From NCBI RefSeq assembly GCF_051106095.1, contig NC_135783.1, positions 204,334,472 through 204,398,471 on the forward strand: DNA of 64,000 nucleotides, written 5' to 3'. Position 1 is the first letter of the stretch. Each line of letters starts with the position of its first letter. The DNA comes from Pogona vitticeps (taxonomy: Eukaryota > Chordata > Lepidosauria > Squamata > Agamidae). The notes beneath the pieces are model-generated. The model saw only the letters and a program-made list of their open reading frames with translations. It had not been told where the DNA came from and did not search any database. Position numbers and translations under genes: made by a program. Positions 21,156-34,559 of the stretch are shown here, piece by piece.

Positions 21156-23852
21156 ATAATAATGAAAGGATGACTGTCCTTGCCGTCATCATCCTAGAAC
21201 TGCAGAGCTGGAAAGGACCCTATGGCTCATCTCAAGAAGCAGGTGATGCAAAAGATCTGAACCCCAAGAGCTTATGGCAATCTTCCACAACAAAAGGAGT
21301 GAGGCAGGGACAACGTCCTCTCTCCTGTGGAAGAGTGCTGCACCCCATAGAGGAACACAGTCAGCCACGATGCCAAGGGCACAGAGCTTAAACAATGTTC
21401 ACGGCCGGTCTTGAAATGCTCCGACCACAGACAAGATCCTCATCTGATGGAAGATGCATTTGCTGGGGGCTGCTCAGTTCTATAGGTATTTTCGTAATCT
21501 CACAGAAACTGTTCTTCAACAAGACTTAAAACATTTGCAAAAGGCTGTGGCGGTGGGTCTACCTTCAAAGCCCTGAAGGTGTTCACATCTGCTCAGGCAT
21601 TTATGTTGTTGAAACATAACATAAGAATGCCCGAAGCCTGGCTCTTCAATATGTTACTACACGCAATGTATATTTCAATTGTAAGAAGCCTAGGGCATGA
21701 TTACAACTGAAGCTTCACAATTAATCCGAGACCAAGCACAAAAAAAAGGAAAAAACTCTTTTAAGTGGAATGTACACCATCCTCATTTATATATAAAGAA
21801 GGCAGGAAGGCTTGGCTTAGTAGCAAAAGAGATTCACGGGTAAGATCAGACCAGTCCTTCCATTACCTTACCCTTGCCTTCCTACAGCTACTTAATTAAA
21901 AAAAAACTATTGAAAACTGAATAGTGAGTCAACATTTATCTAAATCTTACTGATTCAGTGAGTCTACTCTAATTGGTGACTACTAGCAGGATTCTGGTTT
22001 CTGTTGTTCCACGTACGCACTAACGCAGGTACCTTTCTGTAAAAGATGTAGTCAAGAAAAGGAAGTAACATATAAATGGTAATTGGCTTTTATATAGTTC
22101 AAACAATCCTTCACACCACTTAAATGTATGTATTCTGTCAGTTCACCTGTTTTGTACAGCTTCCCCACCTTAAAAAAAAAGGGAAACAGAGGTTTTGCTG
22201 ATGTTCACCCTAACTTATTAAAAAAAGTCTGTTGGCCACCTAAAGATCTGAAAAAAACATATGGAAAAACATGTCAAAGTATCCCAGGAGTAAGTGGATC
22301 CATGTTAATTTTTCTGCACAAATTATTTGCCCAGCCAAGGCCATTTTGTTTATCAAACTTCTGCCCTAGAAAAGTGTTTTTAAAACAAAAGTAATATTAG
22401 CATCATTTTTTACTTATTAAAAACCTAAGTTTTGACATGCATGCCCTCTCCCTGATAGTCTTCAATTGCATGTCCCTTATACTTGGGCAGTATAATTCTT
22501 AGTGTCTGCATTAACAAAATTATCCCACATGTTACATTCCAATTGCACCTACAAGAACAAAACTGAACAGTCTAATATAAATATAATTTTGAGAGGGAAG
22601 AATAATCTTTTTTTTTCTTTGAGGAGAGAGATCGTATTTCCCAATTTTAAATCTAATGTTCCAATTGTCTGATTTGAACACAAGGAACGGATGTCATCAC
22701 AGCTTGTTTAGCGATCAGATTGAGAAGCTGCTATCACATGTGGGGCCACTGGATGTCAGCCTTGACTCAAATTTAGATGATCATAAAAACCGCAGCTGTG
22801 ACTACAGTGTGAGAACTTTTGCCTAGTTATCTGTGTTCATCTATGTTACTGCACGTAACGTCCCATTCGGAGAATAAGATGAAGGCCTCCTCCTTCTAGG
22901 AATGTTCCCAAGAATTCTACCAGTGAGCTCTGAAAGGTCAGGCCCTAGGAATAGTAAGAAGCAGATTAGGAGAGTTGACTGCCTGGTGTATGCTCTTGGC
23001 TGTGAGGTCAAGGGGCTAAAACTCAATATTGGCAGGATTATGAGTTAATGCCCCCAAGCAAAAAAAATTCCATTCTTATACATAATACCAAATGACACGA
23101 CACTTCAGCTGGACTGGAATAGCTGTACTGCGTAGCCTGGAGCAAAGGATCCTCCACCTCAGAAACAGAACAATAGCTCAATGGACCCTATCTCGTCCAT
23201 TCTGTGCCCTGTAACTCAGTCCCCACATTCATCTCATGTTGATGTTATTATTCCTGAACTACCACGGTAACAGTAGAAACACCATAGCATGGGGGGGGAG
23301 GAGCCTGGGTTGTAATTTCTCTATGCCACAAGTTCAACTACTAGCTAATTCTAGTGTGGAGAGGAACACAGTCTAGGTTGGTTGTCCTCCTGTGCTTTTA
23401 ATGTCATTCTCAAGAGGGAAGAAATGGCACTCTTGTGCATCCTGCAGGGACTCCCTGGGTGTATGTGGCAAGATTCCAAGAAAGCTAGTCAGTCAGAACC
23501 ATGGACAGCTCATGATGGGGCTGGATGCAAGGGATCGGCTGAAAGTCACAGAACATACTGTAGTAGAACATTGCCCCAGTGCTGGGCAGCCGGGACATAA
23601 TCTGGCAGAAGGATGCATCCAATCCCCCCTTTCCTTGAGAGAAATGTACACTGAAGTAAAGAGAGGAGGGTTGATGCCAAAGGCATGCGTTTCAGCAAGG
23701 CATGGGGGTGGATGTCTCTTTCTGCCCTTGGCATGGCATTACAGAGGGCCTCCTCCAAACTGCTGATGTTTTGAGTAACCTGAATCATAAGATGGGAGAC
23801 GGCTTTCCTCATTCATGGGACTCTATGACTGCCTTCCTTCCTCCCTCCCTCC

Positions 23853-25587
23853 CAGATGTATGGAAAACGTGCTACAATTATACTGATATTTTTAAAAGGA
23901 AGATCCAATCCTGAGTGCTATCGGCCAATTAACCTCCTCTCTTCTTTAGACAAACTCTACACTCACGGCCTGCTAAACTGCCTGGAGAAATGGCTGGAGA
24001 CCAAGAATATCATAGGCCAAGAACAAATTGGCTTTAGAACGAATTGCTCTACAGTTGACCATTGCCTTGTGTTGAAGCATTTAGCAGAAAAGTATACAAC
24101 TATTCCAGGTGGGTAACCTTTTGACTTGAAAAGGGCCTTTGATCCATTTAATCAAACTCTGGCAAAAATTAGAGAACTCTACCATCAATAAATGTTTGTT
24201 AGAGCTTATTCAAATGCTATAGGTTGGTTGGACAGACTAAGCAGGCTGTGGTTTAAAGGGGGAAACAACAAGCCCATTCAATTTAAACAAAGGAGTACAA
24301 CAAGAGCATTTACTGTCTTCTTTGTTGTTTAATTTCTTTCTAAACAATCTTGCCCTCTCCTTTGATGACTCTTGTCATCCACCAAAATGAGCCCAACTGA
24401 ATATAGCAACTCTTCTTTTCACAGATGATGCAGCACTTTTGCCCTGGCCTAGAATTTGTCTCAAAAGATCCTTAAAGGCATTTTCTAAATATTGTAAACG
24501 TAATAACCTAGAGGTAAACTAACAACGAACAAAGATCTAAGCTTTCTCCAAGAGCCATCCGTTACATACATTTAGCTGGCTCTTACATAGTAGGGAGTTT
24601 GAACAGGTAAAACACTTCCCTACCTAGGAGTGATCTTTTCTTCAAATTTATATTGGCAACATCAGCAAGATAATATTTTGTGCAAAGCAAAAATGTCAAC
24701 ACAAGCAATAGTTAAATTCTACAATATGAAAGGAGGTTATCATGTTCCAGGAGTTCTATTAGTATTTATTGCAAAAGTAATTTTGGTGATTTTATATGAT
24801 ATTACAGTATGGAGAGGATTTCAGAGAAAATGGACCACCCCCCTCTCTTTCTTCTTAAGGAGGCTGATGACCATCCCATGATGTGTGAGGAATGTTGTTC
24901 AACAGGCAAAGTTTGCCCAGCCTTCTATTGAGGGAGAATGGAAACAGGCCTTTGAATTAAGGCTGAAAGTCATATTTTCTGAGGGCTCATTTCTTGCCCC
25001 ACTGTGGGAAGATTCTTTTAGGTTCTCCTAGCAGAAATTAATAGATAGCAAACTAGAAATCCTAGGTTTATCACAAGAATTACCTAGAAACATGAGTGAA
25101 AGAGAATCAAGATATTATATATAAGACAGCAGATTCACCAAATAGATCTAGCTAGTACTCAAATGAGAGCTCAACAAGTATGTTCTCCTTCCTTTTTTGT
25201 TATCTCTATTCCCAAGTCAATCCCATCATATTTTTTCCATCTACTGTAACTATTCCATGTTACTGCTGAGCCTTTTTATATGTGAGATTTAATATTATCC
25301 CTTCGAGGAAGATGCAAGAAAGATTGTCTAGAAAATCTTACTCCAAAAGAGTCTGTACATATGGGTACTTGGATACTGTTTCACACATTCTGTGTTCTTG
25401 CCCTTTTTATGCAACTGCAAGAGAGCATTTCATTAAATGTTTATTTGATATATTGGAAATACCATTGTATGAAGACCTTGTCCCTACACTGTTAGAAGAT
25501 AAGAATCCTTATTTCTCTTTAGCAGTTGATACATTTATTGTTGCTATTCAGTCCTTCAAAATAATTGAACCACCTTATGTTATTTAA
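23853..25587 (+). pseudogene. LINE reverse transcriptase, decayed
   Basis: Broken frames in one direction follow non-LTR reverse transcriptase order: YRPINLLSSLDKLY, then IGQEQIGFRTNCSTVDHCL, LLSSLLFNFFLNNLA-like sequence near 24310, LFTDDAALLPW (the catalytic Asp pair is kept) near 24415, HFPYLGVIFSSNLYWQHQ near 24625, and a C-terminal SHILCSCPFYATAREHF with spaced Cys/His near 25395. Several stops and frameshifts interrupt it (between about 24115 and 24620, and again 24880-25280). The endonuclease domain is absent. The clade is not resolved; it does not read like BovB/RTE. Confidence 0.85.
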
Positions 25588-28500
25588 ATTCAGTATTTTG
25601 TTTTTTGCTGCTCAAGAGTTTTTCATGAACTTCAAAGGAAAGGGAAAGGAACACTGAATTATGAAATGTACATAACTCTTGTCTTACCCGACTCATTCTG
25701 TATAATGTGGGGTTTCTGCTTTTGCAGTGGATCTGCTCTTGTTTGAACTAACATTTGGATTTAATGAGATATATGTAGTTGACGATGGAGGGAAGTATTC
25801 AAACATTCAGTCTATGAGTAGCATAAACATATGATGAAATATTGACTTAGAATGGGTCTTTGTCAGGTTCTGAGTCTATGAAGATACTGTTCTAATACAG
25901 TACATTTCTCTACATAAGGAAGACAGTGATCCTTATTGCTTGGCATTTCTGTGTTGCGTTCTAGAAGGAACCCTCTCTCCTTAATGGCTTACAATGGTTA
26001 AAAGATAACACATTGTTAAAAATTAAAATGTTACGGATAAAAAATAGCAATCATTGCCCAGAATCCTGTTTGTGATTTATGTGTGTGTAAGTTAAATTGT
26101 AACTGGCTCGATAGCTTAGGGCAGTGGTCCCCAACCTTGGGCCTCCAGATGTTCTTGGACTTCAACTCCCAGAAATCCTGGCCAGCAGAGGTGGTGGTAA
26201 AGGCTTCTGGGAGTTGTAGTCCAAGAACATCTGGAGGCCCAAGGTTGGGGACCACTGGCTTAGGGAACCAATGGTCAGGAGTTCAAGTCTGCCACTGTGC
26301 CCCCACTATGACTCCAAGGAGAAGAACCAGATTGTGTGTATACACACACAATGTTATACAGTCCCCCCCAGAAAAAGGGACTGGGAAATTATTCACCCAT
26401 GCTTCATACCTAAAAAAATACTAGAAAAGGTCATGTAAGTCAGAATCGGCTTGATCTGTAACAGGCCTGCTAGACATGTTATGAGGCTCGTATCCAGTTA
26501 TACAACGGATACTTACCTAGAAATGCAACTGGTCCCTCATTAGTTAGTGGCAATTTGTCATGGTGAGTTATGCCATTTGACTTACACATGAATGAATCAA
26601 CAACAGATTCTAGTCATTAAAATCTGGTAGTGCAACGTTAAGTAAAAACAATAAAAGCCAGCCTGCATAACATTGGGAGATGGTACTCATAACAGGACAG
26701 TCTTAGTAGATTTCTGAGGGTGGAAGAACAAAGACATTTTGATTTTCTCAGGGAGAGATTTCCACAGAAGACCCCTGTATGGCTCTCTCTCTCTCCACGG
26801 TGAAGCCTCTGTTCAGCATATATTCCAGCCTCGTCTCAAACACTGATGGGTGTTTGAACAGAACATCCTGTGAAAATGTCTGTGACTGGGAAGGATGAAT
26901 AAGCAGTCCTTTAAGACTTAGATCTTTGGGGCTTAAAAATGATGACCAAAACTTTGATGACCAAAACTTTGAACTGAGCTGGTAAACAGTAGAGAGAGCT
27001 TGTGCAGACTCGATAATACTATGCTCTGACTAGTGATCCTTCAACAATACTTTGGGAAGAATTCTGTGCAGCAAAACACTCTTCAAAGGTAGCCCCACAC
27101 AGAACGCTGGGGGGGGGGGGAGAGGCCAATTTAAGCTGATATGGCCAAAGTTGGCATTTGGCCCGATTTTCCTTCTCCAGCCAAACCAAAGCAAACAAGC
27201 ATTTTGATTTGGACTTTTGTTACTACTAAGCAAAGGCTATCTGAAGAATACTTAATGTGGCCATGAGAGTAAAAAGGCACCTTTTCCTTCAGCACAGGCC
27301 TACTGCCTCTTTAACTAGAAATAACTTCCAGAGATCAAAGTTGGATCTTTATCTATTTTTGCAGGCCTGCAGCTCCTCTTTCAAATACTGTCTGAAGCTA
27401 ACCTTGCTAACTCAAACTGAGTGCAAAGACCAGCATCAGTCTGAATGTTTTAGATCAGAAGGAAAATTTTCTGCTCGGCCCTTTCTCTCTCTCTGTAGCT
27501 ATACCGGCCTGCAAGTAGCAGTGTGCGAGGAGAGCATGTGTGTGTGGCTGCGCTCATATATACATGCGCCCATGAGATCATGTCTTTGTGTTCTCTGTTT
27601 CTCTCTTACACACAGCTCTAGGCTCGCTTTTGGGAGCTAGGTCTGCTTATAACATTGCAGAATATCAAATCTATAATAGTAGTCCAGTCCAATGTCTTCC
27701 TGGCTGTGATAATTAAATTACATTTCCTGACAAATACGTCTGAGTAGAATTGGTTCAGAGAGGGTATAAATTCATATCAGCTAGGCTATATGAGATGCGC
27801 CAGCTGATTTACCTGAAAATTACCTCAGCAAGTTATCCAGTCTCTGGAGCCTAATGATGAGCTTGCGGACCTATGATTTCTTTGGTCCCGTAATCCTTTA
27901 ATTAAACTTTCAAACTGTTTCCATTGAGCTATGCTTCTCCATTATCCCAGTCTATTATTAGGTAACAACAAATACCTTTTGTGTAGAAGGAGATCATTTC
28001 TGTTGGAATTAAGCATCACAGGAAACTCCTGAAATGTCCCACTTTTGCAGGCTGGAGAGTGAAGGACAGATGTTATAAGCTGAGGATGAATGGAGAGAAG
28101 GCCATTTCTGAAGAATGGCACAGAACCTGGGATCATGACTGTTTGGCCTCTAGCCAAGGAGGTTCTGCTTGGAGGCAGGTATAGCTGCCTATACCTTGCA
28201 TAAGCTCCTACACGCCATCCCATTCAATCTTCTAAAAGGATTGGAAGGGAGAAGGGCACTTGCCCTCCATGAATTTATGCAAATTTCTAACAAATCCTTT
28301 CTAACAAACCCAATGTCCATGAATGGGCAGGTTACAAAACTGTTCTAACATACATTTTAAACTCTAAAATCTTTATCTTTCCTTCAAAATGAAATAGCAA
28401 AACATTAATTCTGTTGCTCCCTCGGTAACATCATTATCATCAACATTTATTTATACAGTACACAATACATACCAAGCTGAGATGGGGAATTTGAGACCTG

Positions 28501-29954
28501 TGAGCTGCCTGTACCTCCAATAATCTCAAACGTGGCTTCCTGCTCCCCTACAGCACCCCAAATATTTGGGTGGGGGGTTAATTTAACAAAATTAGACAAA
28601 CCTATTGTGCCTTGTAAGACATGAGGAAGAGAATTCTGCCATATTTGGAAGGGCAGCAGCTGTGCCCCTTCAATTATATTTAAAATTGGCCACAAAGGAT
28701 AAAAACAGACTTTTCCAGTTTTAAAAAAAGTACAACCAATTTTTCGATGAATGTTTGGAGGAGATGTGGTCTTCCAATGTCTAGTGGTGAGTGTATTGTG
28801 GCTGTAGACCTCTGGAGATCAAACACTCTTGTCTTTGCTCTGAACTTAAGATTCAATCCTATACACATCTGTCAAGCTCCACTGAAAACAGTGAGACTAT
28901 GTCAGAGTCTCCTGTACAGGACGGCATTGTCGTATTCAGAATAGACTCACTGCATTAAATTAGCTTGCCTTCACTCCCATTGATTTCAGTACGTTTATTC
29001 TAATTGTGACCAAATTCAGACACAACCTAATGTTCTGATAGTTGGAAATAAAATAAAGCAGATTTTAAAAGGTTGTTCTCCCTGCCTCACCCAATTGCCT
29101 GTAAGCTCTCTGTCCTAAAATGTGAGACAAATGGAGAAGAGATTTAGAACACTTCCTTTTATTGGAAGACAATAAAAGGAAAAGAGTTAAAAATTGCAAT
29201 TATTGAAGTAGAAACAGGGAAAACAAAGTGTCAAGTAGCACATCCAGAGGAAAATGCAAGATAGAAAAGATAACATTTCAAACAAGGTTTTAAAGGCAGG
29301 CAAATAAGCTAGCCAATTATTTAAAGGAATTCCACAGGCAAAGGGCCGAAGGACAATGCATGGAGACAAGAAACAGCAGAAGGAAGTGGACATTCCGTAA
29401 GAAGCTTAGCCGTAGCTCGACAGGGGGACATAAGAGGAGAACAAGAAGAGAAAACAATGAAGAGAGGTAAGAAAGGGCAAGAGATTGTGAAGATTCCCTA
29501 AATGCTTAACTTACTACAAAATAGCAGAAGGAGCCTGTGAAAGCAAACATATACAGTGAGTGACATACAGTATACACATAACTACTAGGTAGTCCTCTGC
29601 CTTTTTTCTCGTTATAAGCTTTTGTTCATCCTTTCATTGTATCAGCAAAGAATTGTGTAGAGACACAGTAGGAAGGAGAAGAACTTGCAGGCTGAAAAGC
29701 CCTGAAGACTGATCTGTGTGCAACACAACATCACCATTTCAGATGGCTATATTGAAATGCAAAATAGCCATGGTGGCATGGCTAGGAGTGGATAAGCCAC
29801 AACGACTTCCTTTCAGGCAGGTGACCATGCCCATGTGCAGTTTGGGTGTTGTGTGCTGGAAAGGGGCAAGGGATGGCGCTTATAGGCACAGAATTGCTTA
29901 CAGGGGATGGATCTTAACAAGGACTAGAGCATTCCTTGTCTGCTTCATTTAAAA
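25588..29954. other. Intergenic, no recognised gene
   Basis: Contains the palindromic hAT element at 26122. Open frames of up to 127 codons (27257-27640 plus) show no domain, no splice pattern and no codon signature I can support. Confidence 0.45.
26122..26257. mobile_element. Palindromic hAT miniature element with intact target duplication
   Basis: CAGTGGTCCCCAACCTTGGG at the left and CCCAAGGTTGGGGACCACTG at the right. The arms are almost perfectly complementary for nearly 60 bases. The 8-base repeat GCTTAGGG lies on both sides (26114-26121 and 26258-26265), which marks it as a hAT insertion. Confidence 0.92.
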
Positions 29955-30090
29955 CAGTGGTTCTTACCCTTTGTTACTCGGATGTTTTTAAGCTGCAACT
30001 CCCAGAAACCCCAGCCAGCACAGTTGGTGGTGAAGGCTTCTGGGAGTTGCAGTCCAAAACTCCTGAATAACCCAAGGTTAAGAACCAGTG
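29955..30090. mobile_element. Palindromic hAT miniature element
   Basis: CAGTGGTTCTTACCC at the left, ACTCCCAGAAACCCCAGCC in the middle, then GGCTTCTGGGAGTTGCAGTCC and GGTTAAGAACCAGTG at the right. It belongs to the same family as 26122-26257 but is more diverged. Confidence 0.78.
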
Positions 30091-30112
30091 ATTAAAGCAC
30101 CAAGATATTGTA

Positions 30113-30345
30113 TTAGGAGCCTCATAGCGCAGTGGTTAAACCGCTGTACTGCAGCCAAAACTGTGCTCACGACCTGGGGTTCAATTCCAGGTAGCCGGCT
30201 CAAGGTTCACTCAGCCTTCTATCCTTCTGTGGTTGGTAAAATTAGTGCCCAGCTCACTGGGGGGCGGGGATGTGTAGCCTGCATAATTGACTTGTAAACC
30301 TCCCAGAGAGTGCTTTAAGCACAATGGGGCGGTATATAGCAGCAC
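30113..30345 (+). mobile_element. tRNA-derived SINE, near full length
   Basis: Head GCCTCATAGCGCAGTGGTTA (A box), then GACCTGGGGTTCAATTCCAG (B box). Body GCCGGCTCAAGGTTCACTCA, CTTCTGTGGTTGGTAAAATT, and tail AGAGAGTGCTTTAAGCACAA then GGGGCGGTATATA. Antisense relatives lie at 39462-39691 and 3722-3975. Confidence 0.88.
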
Positions 30346-30484
30346 ACATCATCCTGCAGCCCTCCAGATGCTCTTAGACTCAAAACTTTACCAGTCTCAG
30401 AAAGCATGGCCAATAGTCAGGGGAGATGTAGGTTGAGTCCAACAAGTTGTTGAGGGCCACAGGTTGCTGACTTCTCCATTAAAG

Positions 30485-30514
30485 CACACACACACACACA
30501 CGCACGCACGCGCG

Positions 30515-30581
<67 letters not shown>
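30485..30581. repeat. (CA)n(CG)n(CA)n alternating tract
   Basis: Nearly 100 bases of strict purine-pyrimidine alternation, with a central CG run at about 30503-30522. Such tracts are prone to form left-handed DNA. Confidence 0.97.
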
Positions 30582-30582
<1 letters not shown>

Positions 30583-31089
30583 AGTTACCACCAGTTATTT
30601 CCATTAAAACCTTAGAAAAAATTGCAGAGTTGCTTTGCACCTCTATGGAGACGATGATGACTTGGGCTGCAAATCTACATATATTGGGAATAAGCTCTGG
30701 TCAAATTAACGGGACTTTCAAACTGTTTATCAAATGAACTAAGCTAGATAAGAGAGAAAAAGGAAATTCTGGAACATGAATTTTAGCTAGCACCACCACC
30801 ACCACAGGTCTTCCTTTTCCCTCTGTTTCCTGTGAGAAATTGTGAGCAATCTGTCTGCTACCATGGTTAGTTCTCCCCCCTCCATAACCATTTTATCTGT
30901 TCAAACTGCTTTGTGTCTTGAAAACATTTTGACTCCTTTGGTCTGCCCTGTAGTCACTCTAGCATCACCCATATACTCCTGAATCAGTCTGTTTTTGCAT
31001 ATTTGTCTGAAGATGGTGCACATCCCTACACAGCAGTACACAGCAGCACATGCTCAGTTAATTTGGTATCCTACAAGGCAATGGACGTA

Positions 31090-31150
31090 ACACACACAAA
31101 CACACATACACACACTCACACGCATGTACGTACATACGTACGTATGTACA
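31090..31150. repeat. CA/ACGT-rich simple repeat
   Basis: CACACA runs pass into CATGTACGTACATACGTACG, an alternating, self-complementary tract. Confidence 0.85.
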
Positions 31151-31199
31151 CAAAAGCTGATTTATCTGCCATGGGTGACACTCAACTTCAGTAATTATA

Positions 31200-33028
31200 T
31201 ACAGAAATGTATTTATTGGTAGTACTTGGTTCCCAATGAAATTAATGAGGCTTAACCATTTCAGTGGGGCTTGTGAATACTCATCGAACTAGGTGGGCAT
31301 TGATTCCTGCCCATTATTTTTATTTTAGTAGTGCTCATATATAAACTCTCTATCCATCAAAGCATGGTAAACGCAGTAAAAGAGAGGGAAACCTGACTCC
31401 TTGCTGACAGTGCAGCTTTTAAGATAAGAGATTTTCTATTTATCAGCAGGTCCCTGCCCACCCTAACATAAGAGTCTAAGAACCAGACTCTCCTCTCTGG
31501 AACGCCCTGAAGAGTAATCCATTAAGAAAAGCATAAACCCTACTTTTTTTTCCCCACAGTGAACAGAGTCACTTTTTCAGATATGGTGATAAAAGGAGCC
31601 TTGCCAGCAAATGTTTGCAAAAGCTGACTGTTTTGTACAAGAAAACAAGGAAAGGTTTCAGGTCATTATCTCCTCCATCTTATAACACTCAGGGCAGTTT
31701 CTGAAAGATCAAGAATCATTTGGACCAAGTTGCTGATGCAGGACACTGTGAGGCACATGGGTGGATGTGGCAAAGAGGAAGAAATGCAGATGAGGCAGGA
31801 AGTACCATACATGCTTCTCAGAGAAGGACACATATCAGAAGGATGTCTGGATTCAGCACAGAACACCATCAGGCAGAGAGGCTATAATTTCAGGGCAGAC
31901 TGAAGAGTGAACATTTCGAGAACAGCCCTTAGAGCCCCTCGTGAACCCTTCAACACATTATAAACACCCTTCGGTGAGAAGATGAGAATTCCTTCCAGAA
32001 GAGCTTAGGCTGAAGGGGCCATTGTGGCCTGTAGCTTTCCTGCCTGAAACAATTACCCATTTGGATCTATTGATAGAAGCAAAGGTTAAGATGAAGAAAA
32101 CAAATCTTGACACTACCTCTGCCACGTCATCTTTTCTGTCACTATTACAAGGTTTAATCTCATTCATTCTATTCCAGTCACCAAACACTTGTAAATGTCA
32201 CTTGTACAAACAGTGTTTTTCATTGGTTTACACTGAACAGAAAGTATTGCTTTTCTAGAATGAGAATGAATGAATCCAAGCCAAACATCAAATACTGACC
32301 TATACAGAAACAGCCAGGGGACAGAATTTCCATATCTTGTGAAAGTCTTGTGACTTTTAAGTCACACAGATTTTTATATAGCGGTGTTCTACAACACATT
32401 CTATCCCAGATTCGACCATGCATCTCTGTCTGATATGTGGCAAAATGTGCATTTAACTACTAACGATATGAGAGTCAAACTAATCCAGAGTCATGTTCTG
32501 GGTAGGTTTTTTCCCCCAATTTTTTAATTTTTTTTTTAATATGAGGGGTGACAAAGGAAAAAGGGAGTTGGGATTTGTGAGGAAGAGGGGAGACAATGAC
32601 ATATTAATATCCAATCTATACTTATTGCCATGTCAAAATTTTAAGTTATTCTTTTTACTCTTTTCTGCCTTGTAGATAAAGTTCTCATTTTAATATATAT
32701 TGTTCAGCTACTGCCTGTTGATTCAGTCCATTTGTTAAATACGTCCCATCTTTCTGTTGCCTTTTGCAGGGGTTGATCTTTCATGACTTCTGGGTAGGTT
32801 TGATTGTCTATACAGTATTTAGGGTGGGATGGGGTAAGCATATTGTTTAATCTAATAGTAAAAGTAAAATGTCAAAGGCCAGCTGCAACAAATTTTATCG
32901 CTATTTGTCCAGTTTTTAAACATGACTGTTGAACTACTAAATGGCAAACATTTTCTGTGTTTGTCTGCTGCAGCAAAATCAACAAACAGGGGTTAGACCT
33001 TTGTTTAAAATCTAATAAGCTGCACTGA
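31200..33028. other. Intergenic, no recognised gene
   Basis: No exon, RNA gene or clear repeat identified apart from poly-T runs at about 32518-32538. Confidence 0.4.
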
Positions 33029-33420
33029 TGTGGGGAAATCCCCAGGGAACCCTGCTTGGAAGCCAGCCAAGCAGCAGTTGCATGAAAACCAGGGAGAGCT
33101 CTGATAAATGAAGACACTGCAGACTTTATCTTGTTAGTATTCAGGTACCGGTAGAGAAGAAGAAGAAGATGAATATGATGGCTACCTTCTTCCCCCCAGA
33201 CGTTTTTATTAAGCACGCAAAACAAGCAAAATTAGCATAAGATAAGAATTTGGCCATAGAGGCGTCGTGTGGTTATCAGTCTTAAGGCATTCCACGCCTG
33301 CGCAGAGAGAGAATCATAGAACAATGCATCTTTATACTACAATAACTTGATTATGCTAAACACCAGTGATGTATCCCTTAATAGCCACAAGATGGAACTT
33401 TAGACTACAAAATCCCCACA
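33029..33420 (-). repeat. ERV 3' LTR
   Basis: Same 392 bases as the right-hand LTR. TATA-like sequence at about 33331-33337, AATAAA complement at 33205-33210. A purine-rich tract (CGGAGGGAA on minus) abuts its U3 side at about 33421-33430. Confidence 0.92.
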
Positions 33421-34559
33421 TTCCCTCCGTTTATATTTCATTTTGGATGAGCAAGTTGCTGTCAGTAAGACTCCTGATGGTTTCTGAGTCCATGGAAGCT
33501 CTTCATTGATGGAGGGCAACAGCCATGGCATCTCAACCTGTATATCGTGCATCAGCCTCACCATAAAAATCACCTACTCTAGAAAGGAACACATGATATT
33601 AGAATTGATACAATTGCGTAGCAGATAAAGACATTGATTGTACAGATGTTTGATATCACTTAGAGAAAACATTAATTAATGAAGGAATACATTCATTAAA
33701 ACAAGCATAAGGCAAATACAAATTTTCAGTAAAATAATACCATGCATTAGTAGTATGCAAAGCCATCCCATAGGGAAGTGTTAATATTATTGGTAATAAT
33801 GGTATCACTCAAATCAGCTAATATATGCTCAATTGAAAGCTGCAAATTATGGAAGCAAATAATACTTTGAGTATCTATTACAATAAAACATAGTATAAGT
33901 ATGTGCAAGCAATTAGCAATGCTTTAATTGAAAGCTGCTTTAACTGGTCTATTTCACTCTGCAGAGCTACCATAATTCTTGTAGTGGCCAGTTCCCTGCA
34001 TGAATACAACAGAAACACAAAGCTCAGATGTGGTGCGTAAATGGAACCTTTGAAATATTAGAAGTAGGAGGAACAGCATGGAAAAGAAGTTCAGATTGAC
34101 CAGGTTCTGAAATACTTTGCAAAGAGGCAAGAATTAAGGTTGGATCATCAATAAGACCAGGCAGTGAGCTCATGATTCATATAAAAAAGAAACCTTCTGT
34201 CCATGAACATCAAATATATACTGAGCATGTTGCACCCAAGAATTGCCTTGATTGTCCAGAGCAGAAATACGTGGAACCAAGAACAGTTCAAGCAGTCCTA
34301 GGAGTTGGATGGCAGAGATCCACACCATCTTGCCAGGATCCAAACAGCGCCTTTGTCCAGTGCGACTGCAGCATCCTTGTCCCAGGTGATCAATAGAATT
34401 GATCCCTTACCACTCAGGTGGTCGAGGAAGTTGCTCTTCTGCCCTGAAATGAACTTTAACTTGGGTTGTGAACCCTGTTAATGAGGAAAAAGCAGAAAAT
34501 TTAAAGTATACAGAATGTTTGCAACAACCATAGGAACAATCTGACCCAGAAACCCCTCT

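Larger units (their letters stand above)
14935..23850. other. Upstream region of COL28A1, no recognised gene
   Basis: Apart from the transposons listed, this stretch shows no recognisable coding exon. A CAG-type run at 16976-16992 sits in an open frame but has no other protein features. Between 20,150 and 23,850 I can assign almost nothing beyond the SINE head at 21,085. Confidence 0.5.

Noticed and set aside
27257-27640. 127-codon plus frame
   Set aside because: No domain, signal peptide or neighbouring exon; base composition is like the surroundings.
32872-33225. 117-codon minus frame repeated at 37558-37887
   Set aside because: The shared part is LTR sequence read in one frame, not a protein-coding gene.
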